Source: Aurantiochytrium sp. KH105 (Eukaryota; Sar; Bigyra; Thraustochytrida; Thraustochytriidae). From it: a stretch of DNA of 64,000 nt. The stretch lies in NCBI GenBank assembly GCA_003116975.1, contig BGKB01000101.1, forward strand, positions 186,001 through 250,000. Reading direction: 5' to 3'. A model generated the notes under the pieces. It had not been told where the DNA came from and ran no database searches. It saw only the letters and a list, made by a program, of their open reading frames with translations. Numbering within the stretch: position 1 is the stretch's first letter; every line of letters begins with the position of its first letter. This document shows, piece after piece, positions 22,801 to 31,315 of the stretch. Both the position numbers and the translations under genes were made by a program.

Positions 22801-22945
22801 TAAAAGAGCATTGGGTCGAATAGCCAGCAGAGCATGCGGGAAATGCGCTCGAGGTCTTGTCGTCGATAAGTCGCTCCGGGCGCACGCCCTCAGCGCGACC
22901 GAGCAGACACACGAGCGCCGTCACGACAAGCAGAGCAGTTTTCAT
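19805..22945 (-). CDS. Class C-type 7TM receptor with four tandem Cache-like domains and EGF-like stalk
   Basis: 1,046 residues, one exon. The start at 22,945 is chosen because MKTALLVVTALVCLLGRAEG is a clear signal peptide; the frame upstream has no ATG. The ectodomain has four repeats, each opening with C-x(6-10)-C-x3-NV (about 38, 195, 355, 506) and containing Cache_2-like marks: (G)GGW followed by an aromatic/hydrophobic strand, then FVNK/SFITG and a YLAGAGF- or YYLMNGY-like strand. A Cys-rich EGF-like segment (673-717) joins it to seven TM helices (about 745-1003). Class C marks include a Cys before TM3 (C819), a Cys in the second outer loop (C903) and FLPKMY in TM7, matching the family's FxPKxY. 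By family knowledge this is a surface receptor for a small ligand acting through G proteins; ligand and coupling are unknown. Confidence 0.88.
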   Translation of the reverse strand: MKTALLVVTALVCLLGRAEGVRPERLIDDKTSSAFPACSAGYSTQCSFNNVRRLVDAVASDLDATTDLIALLESINNKEKNVHDGFGFSPYVFETTGMTCVANGRSTHFNGLTMAEIASNLTVVTMQEELSDEIRAAAEETSDGWIKFSFTSEDLPDEPVSSFGYVNKATVDGDDYIVMSAIARRTLPRMDVDTCPNSVNRRCSIQNVRSIIGSVLTRGMDVTTDADLRELWTEISYPIDDSFRDGPWYVFSYELNMPQRMTGHKKLQYVGMDHFNVTNSVVPVTFMNGTELHYIFADAALQGGGWATYLWQIGNQVELRPKVSFITGFTHNGIQYLAGAGFNHIRDPQADASLCTACLASTAEPCAIGNVLSLSAHAEVELLTDIPSDVAFPKLTTDDEFRMPGGFGVTVVDYNGTIVADSLDESAVGTGVENAFIARDIDDAQTTAIHDSLVALANQGGGWLKLAGATGQPSFAAFVNKISKYDREYYLMNGYQAAPMSTESSCSAQYSAPCAETNVRALVGQVVTQLQLADTETEVQAILDDINLGDASAYFVGPDFYAIVLNEDFQLVAFGDVQARGDWDMSIPEDYLLFVQQIQAVSTLGNEFTQDLRNAAFRVGGGNFTVTWNSAESSAFEERTIYVQPAKRKNAERHEVTYFVMSMYTMAAASPLCNTDDECPENAYCVEEDLGYDTRCTCGFYYSHVYNASTEEGDNTCAVTPTQTVMLSCVEDSEKAISNDIKAIAKALGSINVIYAACCMIWTLVMHKHAIVRASQPQLLALVALGITVSSGTIFAMSIDDSVGPPAADGANTRANTACMAQPWFYGLGFAITYCSMIVKLRRVAKVFKSAAALKKAKGVSLKETLAFLAGLLLVEVLIILAWTVADPLKFERPEDDPLNGACKSPTASNYVIALAIYHLGLLFYGAKLSYRCRKVNGVFAEAKFLSLAMIGNLQVLLLALPVILLTADDSITSLFIRSIAVFLNDFSTTSLIFLPKMYFCVFGAPESSTIGIRTKRTGGGGTTIVSTHNDTAPQSSVLQGSVVPT

Positions 22946-23522
22946 TTTCGCCTTGGTTCTTGAGATTTCAATTTTGCTGCAGCGAGCAACTTTTCTTGCA
23001 AGCAAGCGAGCCTGGCCGCGCTTCCATCGTACTGCAGTTTCACTTAAGTTGCCACATAAAAGAACCAGAATACGACTGGACCTGAGCCCTTGATCCGACG
23101 GTCCATAGTAGGTGGAAGATATGCATTGTCCGTTGCCGGTTCATAGTACGTACTATTGGGGCGGGCCAAAACTGCTCCGTGCTTCCGCGCGCAAATGCAC
23201 GGATGTTGCTCGGAGACGGGATCCGCGAAATCGTATCTCTCTCTCTCTACTTTCGTTCAAAGAATGGAGCAGAAACGGTACTCCAAGCAAAATCTGCTTG
23301 CAGGGTGAAATTGCGCAACGGAAGAGGGCTACAAATTTTGGTCACGAGACTGATCTTGCGACATGGGTCGACCTATTGGTATACATAGATCCGTTGCCAA
23401 GCACTAAATTTTGAAAAAGCACTAGATTTTTAAAAGGGCACTAGAAATGGTTTTTGCATGGTGCCAGCGACAGAGCCTCGGGTTCATTCTCTTCTTCCAA
23501 GGCTGGCAAGGGCAGATGTACG
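22946..23522. other. Divergent intergenic region
   Basis: Shared upstream region of the Cache receptor (minus) and the first 7TM gene (plus). A CT repeat lies near 23,236-23,250. No other element is recognised. Confidence 0.45.
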
Positions 23523-24521
23523 ATGCCATGGCTTTTCGACATGGACGAGACGCTGGTGGTGGCGGCGGGCGGTACGCCCATGCCGAGCTCGTTTCAGATG
23601 GTCCTGAGGATCACCCTTGCCCTTGGCATCGTCAGTTCATTGCTCATTTCGTACTGGGTGTATGTTGTGCTTTGCGCACTACGAAGAGCGAAACGAGAAC
23701 GCAAACTCGTCGCGCACAAGACGCTGCGTGAAGTTTTTGTGTTTTTGATTGCATGTTTAAACGTGCAAACATTCGGCGTCGTCGTTTTACATTCCGTTCG
23801 CATAGCTTGGGAGGCGTGTGCCGTTTATGGAGCAACCTCTGCGCTTTTCTATGTACTATCTCGATTCTTTGCATATCGCGTCCTCATCTTGCGCGCAAGT
23901 ACGATGGAAATCATGATGCCCCCATGGTACGGACAATTTTTACGGGTATTGAAATACATATCCCTATCAATCTTTCCTGGACTCGTTCCCATTTTCATTG
24001 TAGCTTCTGGTCAGCTTGTCTTTCAAGAAGGAGTATGCACGCTCGTTATTCCAGGCATTGCTCCGCTGCTAGCTGCGATTACGGATTCGGGTTTCTCTGG
24101 CACCCTGCTGATGCTCTTTGTTGTGCCTCTTTGGAAGCAGAGTCATCTTCACGATTCCGAACATGTAATCTCGGAAACGGAACGAAGTGTTTTGCGAAGA
24201 GCCGCGCGGCGCAATCTTGTCTTGTCAGGGATCGCGCTGGTGTCCTCACTTTTGCAACTCGCCCTTTCTGGATTTATTAACCTGCATCTTGCCCAAAATG
24301 AAGATTTGAGCGTCCAGCATTGGCGACTGTTCTCCAGCTATGGAAGCTCGATGGATACGCTCATCAATGCCGGCACCCTGGTGTTGCTGCACCGACGTCT
24401 TCTTTTCAAGCGTGGTGGGCTTCATTGCACTGCTCGTGCGGCTCTTGTGCAGCCAGTGACAGCATCAGCACGTGTGGATGTGCTCCATGCGAAATCGTCA
24501 GAAACATCTCAGGTTTCGTGA
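23523..24521 (+). CDS. Orphan 7TM receptor-like protein, family member 1
   Basis: 332 residues from ATG 23,523. This start is set by member 2, which begins the same way (MPWIFDVEET against MPWLFDMDET). Seven hydrophobic segments can be placed: about 27-52, 68-90, 95-120, 128-160, 178-200, 226-250, 270-292. Family marks are W-x-A-C before TM3, F-x-Y-R-V-L at the inner end of TM3 (a DRY-like position), MPxWY in the following loop, G-x-L-x-F-x-E-x-x-C in the second outer loop, basic R-R-A-A-R-x-N before TM6, and a Ser-Ser-x-D-x-x-x-N pattern in TM7. The two outer cysteines sit where GPCRs form their conserved disulfide. It fits no GPCR class I know. It is the first of six related genes to 37,405; a sensory role is inferred. 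Confidence 0.82.
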   Translation: MPWLFDMDETLVVAAGGTPMPSSFQMVLRITLALGIVSSLLISYWVYVVLCALRRAKRERKLVAHKTLREVFVFLIACLNVQTFGVVVLHSVRIAWEACAVYGATSALFYVLSRFFAYRVLILRASTMEIMMPPWYGQFLRVLKYISLSIFPGLVPIFIVASGQLVFQEGVCTLVIPGIAPLLAAITDSGFSGTLLMLFVVPLWKQSHLHDSEHVISETERSVLRRAARRNLVLSGIALVSSLLQLALSGFINLHLAQNEDLSVQHWRLFSSYGSSMDTLINAGTLVLLHRRLLFKRGGLHCTARAALVQPVTASARVDVLHAKSSETSQVS

Positions 24522-25262
24522 CCTCAAATGGACCAACTCTCTCTTTTTTTTTTGAATATTTTACAAATGAATCTTTTGAGGCGCGAATGGGCAAGCACAA
24601 TGGCGTGAGAACGTAATGGAGAGAAGCAGCTCTTTTCTTCAAGCTCGTGACGAAAGTGTATAGTCCTATTGAAAAATGGGATTCTTGACCTCTCTGGCAA
24701 GTGATTGCAGGAATCTCTATGTCATGACATCATGTCGAGGACCAAGGTAATTCGACAAGTGTGTGAAGGACAGACGCTGGACAACTAGACAGTCGTTTTC
24801 CTTGTTTTCACGAGATAAATTTCAGAAGGACCTATTGGTCCACAACAATTGAGTGGACATCTCGAAGACCTGATGCCAGGCGGGAAACTGCTATAAGAGA
24901 GGTAGACGCCCGATGATAACGACGCAAGAACATCACGTCGCGCGTCCACAACACACCGGGTGCGTTCGGTGTGTACACCCAAAATAACCATAGTATAGTC
25001 TTAGACCTACATAGCAGAAGTGGACCAGGGTCACGACCCTGGGGCCACTGAGCCAAATAGACCTGGCAGCGACCAAACCCGATGCCAGAAGCCGGCAGAA
25101 CCGAAACCCACCAGAGTATTGAACTACAATAAAGCTATCTTCGAGCAGCAGCGTGAGAAGCAAACGAACTACTTTCCCGTTTCGTGCTAGCCACGGAAGG
25201 GAATTTCTTTAACGTTTATTGCAATCAAGTTCTTCTTTCCATTCTTCCAGACCTCTGAGGAA
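24522..25262. other. Intergenic region, nothing recognised
   Basis: Contains the 3' flank of the 7TM gene (T-run near 24,543) and possible 3' flank of the EF-hand gene. No gene, repeat or RNA is supported. Confidence 0.45.
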
Positions 25263-26280
25263 TCACCGTCCCCGACCACGTCTAAAGCCAACTATTGCTT
25301 CTTCCTTTTCGTCACACAAGAAGAAGGGGAAAGGTAACAGTATACGTTGCAGGGTCGGCATAACAACGAACGCACGGAGAGCCCGCACAGTACTATGCCA
25401 TGCGCGAAGTGAGCGCTCAGGCTGGAAGCAAGTGCATCGCGGCGTATCGCGGCACGCACTCTTTTTTACTTGACTGAGGCGCTCGGACACGCGCTTGTTG
25501 AACATGGCCATCTTCTCGGCGGGCTTGCCGCGACCAGCCGCGCGCTTGGCCTCGGCGTCAGCGTCGGCGGCAGCGGACTTGGTAGCGGGCTTCTTGTTGG
25601 CCTTGCTTACGGCCTTCTTGACGGCGGCGGTGATGCGCGCTTCGATGGCGTGCATCGAGGTGTGGTCCCCCAACATGAGCTGCTTATTTTTGGCCGCCAT
25701 GCCCTTGACGCCACCGGCGGCGACCTTGGCCTTGAGCTCGGCGATTTTGGCCTTGCGCTTGGCGTGCTCGATGGAGAACTCCCTCACCATCTTTTCTAGT
25801 TCCGGGTCGACGCCCTGGGGCACCGAGAGGAGCTCCTGCACGAGCCGCTCCCCGACGCCCGTCACACCGACGCCGTCGTTGTCCATCTCCACGTCCGGTT
25901 CCATCTCGTGGCGGCGAAAGTACTCCTCCAGAATCATGATCTTGTAGTGGAGCAGCAGGTACTCGATGAACGAGCACCGCCCGTCCTGATTCAGGTCGAC
26001 GTCCTTGAGCTCGGCACGCCTCTGGGTAGCAGTGCGTGTCTTGCCGTTCTGCTGGAGGAAGCTGGAGGCGCCAGCCATACTCAGAGTTTCACCACCCTCG
26101 TCCCCAGCGCACGCCGCCGTGAAGGCGGTCGCCAGGTCAAAGACCTCCGAGTACCGCTCGCCCCGTGAGAAGACGAAGCGGCGCGAGAAGACATCGCGCT
26201 GCTCGTCAATGGACTCCGCCTGCAGCGCCTTAAACCTCTCCACGAAGGGGTCGTACTCGGTGGGTGAACGCGGCCATCAT
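25263..26280 (-). CDS. EF-hand, Lys-rich protein; start region out of frame
   Basis: The main frame covers 25,263-26,276 with no ATG near its beginning. It reads TEYDPFVERFKALQAE back to an in-frame TGA at 26,277-26,279. Two ATGs at 26,280 and 26,277 start MMAAFT one base out of phase; losing one C from the 'acccacc' run would join them. Either this is a single-base sequence error, a short intron I cannot place, or a recently disabled gene. One EF-hand is clear (DVDLNQDGRCSFIEY: acidic at 1, 3 and 5, Gly 6, Glu 12). A Lys/Ala-rich helical region follows (KRKAKIAELKAKVAA, KKAVSKANKKPATK). After SERLSQVKK (about 25,465) the translation loses coding character, so the true end may be there. Calcium-dependent binding is inferred. 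Confidence 0.6.
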
Positions 26281-26589
26281 CTTATGATTGCTTTGGGGTT
26301 TGGTGAATTGAAGAGTCGCCCTTCTGCCCCACTCCGGCCGCCGCCGTCCGACGCCATCCCTCTGTCCCCCCGCAGTCCTCCGCCACCGCCTGACACTGTG
26401 AGTACGTAAGTGGCCTTCTTCTACGGCTAGTGATCGGGGCCACCCTCATGCTCCACTGCGGCTTTCAGTTGCAGAAGCGTGAGGGGCCTGGCCTCGCCTC
26501 TCGCGCCAGTGGCATAGGAGAATGAAACGATAGGCCCCTTGATAGCTTTGTCGATTCGCGCACGGCCGGTGTTGGTGTTGTCCAAGCGA

Positions 26590-26965
26590 GTGTGCGCTGC
26601 CGCTCAGGTCGCCAAATCGGGCGGCGTAAGTTGGCCGACCGAGGGGAGAGGCCATGGAGGCCGACGCTATCGTTGCGCATGATCTTGTCATGTTCGCCGA
26701 GACCGCCTTCACCACGGGCGGCGTCGGGCTCTTGGGCGGCGTCGGGCTCTTTGGCGGCGTCGGGCTCTTGGGCGCCGGCCGCCCCTTGCACCCCGCATTG
26801 GCTGGGGCGGCTTTGGCGGCAACCAGTAGACCTGGAATCCCAAAAGAAGAGCTCGGCTTCGCCTGCTTGCAGAACTGCGTCATGACGGGATCCATCCTCG
26901 GTGTCCGCAACCAGCAGCATGCTCGCCAAGGCGCTCCGTGCCTCGCTCGACTCAAGCGTGCACCT
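26590..26965 (+). pseudogene. 3' fragment of a serine beta-lactamase-like gene
   Basis: This matches the last ~110 codons of the intact gene at 27,906-29,369 on the same strand. Blocks align in order: MEADAIVAHDLVMFAETAFTTG against MEANPIVKFDHSILLETAYTQG (each quoted in part), then PLHPA against PWHPA, then EELGFACLQNCVMTGSILGV against EEVGFAYLQNGNMLGSLFGF. The N-terminal two thirds, including the SxxK motif, are absent. An internal 18-bp unit encoding GGVGLL/F is repeated three times and is not in the intact gene. It is a tandem duplicate reduced to its tail. Confidence 0.75.
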
Positions 26966-26974
26966 GGGGTAAAC

Positions 26975-27215
26975 TATGCGTCGCTCAGCCCATTTGTCCA
27001 ACAGAATACTTTTATCGTGGACCAGGACCTCGACGCATACTTTAATTTTGCGTGGAGCTGATCGCTCTCGTCTAACTTCCCGGTCGATGTACTTTTACGT
27101 AAAGTACCTTTCCAAGATCGCTACTACCCACGATGGCCACTCCATCTTTGTGGTCGAACAGAAAGTCACCCGGAGCTTTTTTCTTTTTTGGCTCTCGCTG
27201 GGCGAGCTGCACGGT
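26975..27215 (+). pseudogene. Decayed coding-like segment shared with the left edge of the window
   Basis: Directly after the beta-lactamase fragment, this segment reads NTFIVDQDLDAYFNFAW in one frame and ADRSRLTSRSMYFYVKYLSK with ATTHDGHSIFVVEQKVT in the next, so a former reading frame has slipped. The same DNA, more diverged, lies at about 430-640. I do not recognise the protein family. Confidence 0.5.
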
Positions 27216-27905
27216 CTGTAGGTCATTCGACATGTGCGATCAACCTCTGGACCGCTTTGCGCGCGCATTGCGCCTTGTCGGGTCTTGCGGCCCAAGGCCC
27301 GAGCCAGCCCAGCCGCTTCCTTCTTGTTTGCGCGACTGATCTCGTCACGCGATCAAGCTCGCAAGGCGCAGATGTGATGGGGAAGCACTCGCTGCGAAGC
27401 CAAGCCCAAGCCATGATGAGCAAGGTCGAGCCGTGACTCATGGCAAGGTAAGCTGCTTAGCGGCCAACTTTTGATCGAGACTCGCCGCTCCACCGCTGGA
27501 GGAAGACTTTGTAGGGCCGGCCGCAGCCAGTGTTCTGGCGGATCATGGTCCGGCGCGGCATCTGGCTGTAGCGGTCCAGCACGCAAGGGTCAGCAATCCC
27601 CCCCTCCCGCGCCGGATTCTACTTGGCGGTGCACCTTTTTCGCGGGCCGAGATCCGCGAAAGGCCGCGAAAGTTGGTACCCACAGATCTTTTACGGATGC
27701 TGTACGGGCCAGGAAGATGGTGGTTCGTGGACCCGCCGGCGGCGAGGACGACGTCCAGGAGCGCATCAGGCTTACGGTGTTTGGAACCTCCCCTGCGAGG
27801 CAACGCCACAAACGGCCGTGGTCGATGGGTCGCTCGCTCGCGCGCTCGGGAGTCACATCAGCAAAACGAAAAAGGACCAGAGCCGTGTACAGGAAGCCGC
27901 AAAAG
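27216..27905. other. Upstream region of the beta-lactamase-like gene
   Basis: The frame of the downstream gene is open back to 27,471 but without a convincing start. A possible alternative is ATGGCAAG at about 27,439 followed by a consensus donor (ggtaagc) and an acceptor 'tgtacag' near 27,893, which would join in frame as MARKPQKMGVSA. That is speculative; the ATG at 27,906 is used here. Confidence 0.4.
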
Positions 27906-29369
27906 ATGGGCGTATCTGCGTCGACGTTGCGCACGGGCGTGAGGCTGCTCATCGCCAGGGAGGTGCTGGTGCCCGGGCCCGATGGTGTGAGCACGGGCCG
28001 CATCGCGGCGCTTACGGCCGTGCTTGTGACGCTGGCGGCCGGCGCGGGCGGCATCCGGCACCCGCTCTGGGCACGAGTTCTGGGCATTGGCAGCTGGGTG
28101 AAGCGGGGCGAGGTGCACGGTACGGTGGCGCCCGGCTTTGAAGGCGTGCGCAAGGCGTTCAAGCGCAACGTGGACGCAGGTATGGAGCGCGGTGCGCAGC
28201 TGGTCATCTACCACAAGGGCGAGAAGGTCGTGGACCTGTACGGTGGCACGCTCGGGTCCGCGTACGACGGCGAGAGCATCCAGGTTATTTACAGCTGCTC
28301 CAAGAACCTCGGCGTATTGCTCATCGCACGTGCTGTAGAGGACGGCCGCCTCAAGTACGAGACGCGCGTCGCCGAGGTCTGGCCTGAGTTCGCGCAGGCG
28401 GGCAAGGAGCGCATCACCATCGCCGACGTGCTGCGCCACGAGGCCGGCCTCGCCTACTTCAAGGACGGCGCCCAGGTTGCCTACGAGCTGGCCGGCCGCA
28501 AGCGCCTCGACGAGCTTGCCGACTTCATCGCAAAGCAGCCGCCCGCCTGGGTCTACGAGAAGGACCTCAAGCCCGGCGCGCGCATCTACCATGCCTTCTC
28601 GCGCGGATTTCTGCTCGAGGAGATTGTGCGGCGCGTTGACGCGCGCACGCGCAGCCTCGGCGAGCAGGTCCGCGAGGACATTGCCGAGCCACTCGGCGTC
28701 ACTGTCGTGCTCGGCGAACCCAACGAGGAGGAAAAGAAGCGCATCTCGCCGCTCAAGTTCGTCAGCACTGCCTACTACATCCTGCGCTACTACGTGAAGC
28801 GCATGCTCTTCCAGGCCTACCCGGATGACATTCCGCGCTTCAACGCCTTTGCCGATCCGACCTCGCGCCTTGTGCGCAGCTTTACGCCCATCGACATGTC
28901 ACGCCTCGACACCCCGGCCGAGTACTACAATGACCCCAAGTTTCTCGACATTGAGTGCGCCTCTGTGACGGCCATCTCCAACGCGCGCTCGCTCGGCAAG
29001 ATTGCCGACCTCATCGCGCGCCGCAAGTACCTCAAGCCGGAGACCCTCGAGAAGATGGAGGCCAACCCCATTGTCAAGTTCGATCACTCCATCCTCCTCG
29101 AGACGGCGTACACGCAAGGCGGCATCAACGTCTTTGGCGGCGGCTCCAAGCCCTGGCACCCTGCCACCGAGGGCCACATCGGCTGGGGCGGCTTCGGCGG
29201 CAACATGTGGACCTGGATGCCTGACGAGGAGGTTGGTTTTGCGTACCTGCAGAACGGCAACATGCTCGGCTCCCTCTTTGGCTTCCGCGATCAGCGCTGC
29301 CTGCGCATCACCAAGGCGCTGCGCGTCTGCCTCGACAAGAAGGCAGCCGCTGAGAACAAGGCCAAGTAA
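27906..29369 (+). CDS. Serine beta-lactamase-like hydrolase (LACTB/esterase type), membrane-anchored
   Basis: 487 residues from ATG 27,906. A hydrophobic N-terminal stretch (TGRIAALTAVLVTLAAGAGG) is probably a signal anchor. The body fits the beta-lactamase-related serine hydrolase family (class C beta-lactamase, DD-peptidase, LACTB, EstB-type). S130-C-S-K133 is the SxxK nucleophile motif, YHAFSRG near 227 fits the second motif (Y-x-x/N), and HIGWGGFGGNMWTWMP near 424 fits the C-terminal H-x-G-x-G-G block. In eukaryotes such proteins are usually esterases or peptidases, not antibiotic-resistance enzymes; the substrate cannot be read from sequence. Its nearest relative here is the 3' fragment at 26,590-26,965, so it is the surviving copy of a tandem duplication, sitting inside the 7TM cluster. 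Confidence 0.85.
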   Translation: MGVSASTLRTGVRLLIAREVLVPGPDGVSTGRIAALTAVLVTLAAGAGGIRHPLWARVLGIGSWVKRGEVHGTVAPGFEGVRKAFKRNVDAGMERGAQLVIYHKGEKVVDLYGGTLGSAYDGESIQVIYSCSKNLGVLLIARAVEDGRLKYETRVAEVWPEFAQAGKERITIADVLRHEAGLAYFKDGAQVAYELAGRKRLDELADFIAKQPPAWVYEKDLKPGARIYHAFSRGFLLEEIVRRVDARTRSLGEQVREDIAEPLGVTVVLGEPNEEEKKRISPLKFVSTAYYILRYYVKRMLFQAYPDDIPRFNAFADPTSRLVRSFTPIDMSRLDTPAEYYNDPKFLDIECASVTAISNARSLGKIADLIARRKYLKPETLEKMEANPIVKFDHSILLETAYTQGGINVFGGGSKPWHPATEGHIGWGGFGGNMWTWMPDEEVGFAYLQNGNMLGSLFGFRDQRCLRITKALRVCLDKKAAAENKAK

Positions 29370-29686
29370 TTCACGATGCTTGTGCGAGCTCCCGGTCTGC
29401 CAATGCCAACCAAGTCCGGATCCATTCATTGACATAATCTTTCTTTTTTGTAGCGATCGTAATAAAAGCGAAATTGCACTTGAGCATGCTCCGGCTGGTG
29501 GACGATTCGGAAGCGAGGGTCTTGATACGAGTCGCAATCGTCGCTCGCGCGTTAGCGAGCCTTGAAACAGGAAGGTAAGTTCTGCTGATGGGCACTCAAA
29601 AGGTCGAAGCACTACATTTGACACTGACACGGTCAAGCCACTGACCTCATGAACCTCATGGCAGAGTAGGAAGTCGCGGTGTATGC

Positions 29687-30750
29687 ATGATGCCGTGGAT
29701 TTTCGACGTGGAAGAGACGGCGGTGGTGATGTCAGCACATGTGCCCGCGCCTGCCTCGTTCCGGCACATCCTGACGTTGACTGTTGCTCTCGGCGTCGTC
29801 AGTTTGTCTGCATGCCGTGTTTTACGCACTTTTGAAAGCGAAGCGGGAGCACAAAGGACTTGCTCGGCAAATATTTTGCGTGAGCGAAGCGGAAGCACAA
29901 AGGACTTGCTCGGCAAATTTTGCGTGAGCACTTTACTTTTCTATTCATGAGTCTCGTGATGTGCATCTTTGGCATTGTCGTCTTTCATTCCCTTTCTCTT
30001 TCGTGGAAGGCATGTGCCTTTTACCCAATGATTTACTCGTTGCCTCGCATTTTCGGGTATCGCGCTCTTGTTCTACGCGCGAGTACGTTAACGGCAACGA
30101 TGCCGCAATGGTATTCACGATTTTTGCTCATATTGGGCCTCGTGCCGTATTCGGCCACTTTTGGCGCAATTCCTACTGGTAAGCTCCTCTTTATGGAGGA
30201 GATTTGCACGCCGGTGATACCAGGCATGATTCCATTGCCGGGCGCGCTTATGGATTTATGTCTTTCGAGCGTGCTATTGTCGCTCTTTGTTGTGCCCGTT
30301 TGGAAACAGAGTATTCTTCGTAAGACTTTTTGGGAAGTGTCTGATGTGGAGAAGAAAGCTTTGCAGCAAGCTGCGAGACGCAAGTTGCTTTGGTCAGGGA
30401 TTTCAATCATGTCTTCTCTTTTATATCTGACGAGCGCTGCTGTTGTCAATCTGTGGCTCGACAATGATGCGGGCCCAGATCACCAACACGGGCGATTGTA
30501 CACAAGTTATGGGAGTTTGGTTTGGCTTTATCAACGTCCAATCTTCGGGCGATCGAAGCGGCGCCCCGCTCGAGCGATCAAGATCCAGCCAGCAACAACG
30601 ACTGCAGAAACGGAGACGCTCTCAATAAACGATCCAGCGGCGCTACGGTCAAAAGACCAAACAGGGGCTGAGGTGGCTGAAGCTATTGCGAAGCCTGAGA
30701 ATAGGGCTGGAGATCGAGCGAGATCTGAGACGAAGGCGCAAGCAGCTTGA
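29687..30750 (+). pseudogene. Broken 7TM receptor-like gene, family member 2
   Basis: Closest to member 1: MMPWIFDVEET at the start, VFYALLKAKREHKGLARQ after TM1, SWKACAFYP before TM3, FGYRALVLRA at its end, and GKLLFMEEICT in the second outer loop. The open frame beginning at 29,687 is lost inside TM1. Just after, a ~46-bp segment ('agcacaaaggacttgctcgg') is tandemly duplicated (about 29,845 and 29,891), causing further loss of frame; a second frame from about 29,920 covers TM2-TM7. TM7 is also shortened (SYGSLVWLYQ lacks the D-x-x-x-N stretch). At least three independent defects argue for a pseudogene over introns or an error. Confidence 0.8.
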
Positions 30751-30917
30751 TTGATGCTGACCTGAGAATAGGGCTGGAGAGACTCGAAAGGTGTTGTCGG
30801 GAGCGTGAACAACCAGCTTCGAGTAGTGTATTGAGGAGAAGTCTCGTGCTGCCTGACTCATAGCAATTGTGCATTTTTGAGAGCGGTCTGTTGCTTGATC
30901 GGGCTCGAAGATAGCGA

Positions 30918-30965
30918 CCCGAACCCGAGCCCAAGCCCGAGCCCAAGCCCGAGCCCAAGCCCGAG
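30918..30965 (+). repeat. 12-bp minisatellite (CCCGAGCCCAAG)n
   Basis: About three and a half copies of 'cccgagcccaag', preceded by the variant 'cccgaa', in the gap between 7TM members 2 and 3. Non-coding here. Confidence 0.9.
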
Positions 30966-31315
30966 TGTGACGGGAAAACATTCATTTTTCGCACTGCCAG
31001 ACCTTTACGTTTCTCTTCTTGAAGCTTATTGCGCTGGCGATCAATCGCTGCTGCCGACTGAAGAAGTTTCCCCCCCCTGACCTCGTCATCGGTGGCAAAA
31101 CAAGTCTTTGACTTTTTCAAAAAGCGCGTGAAACGTAACGCCGTAACGGCAATCGGTTACGTTGACTTGGAACTTCAAATAGCATCCTTCCGTTCGATGT
31201 GGTAGAATCATGATGGCCGTTAGTCCAACCAGGACGCTGGCGGCCAAGCATTGCGCGCATCCAGGGGAACAAGCAGACACGATTCGCTGGGTCATGCGTG
31301 CGCCCGGGGGCAGCC

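Noticed and set aside
26654-27061. 135-codon open frame as an intact gene
   Set aside because: It aligns only to the tail of the neighbouring beta-lactamase-like gene, lacks the active-site part and runs into unrelated sequence.
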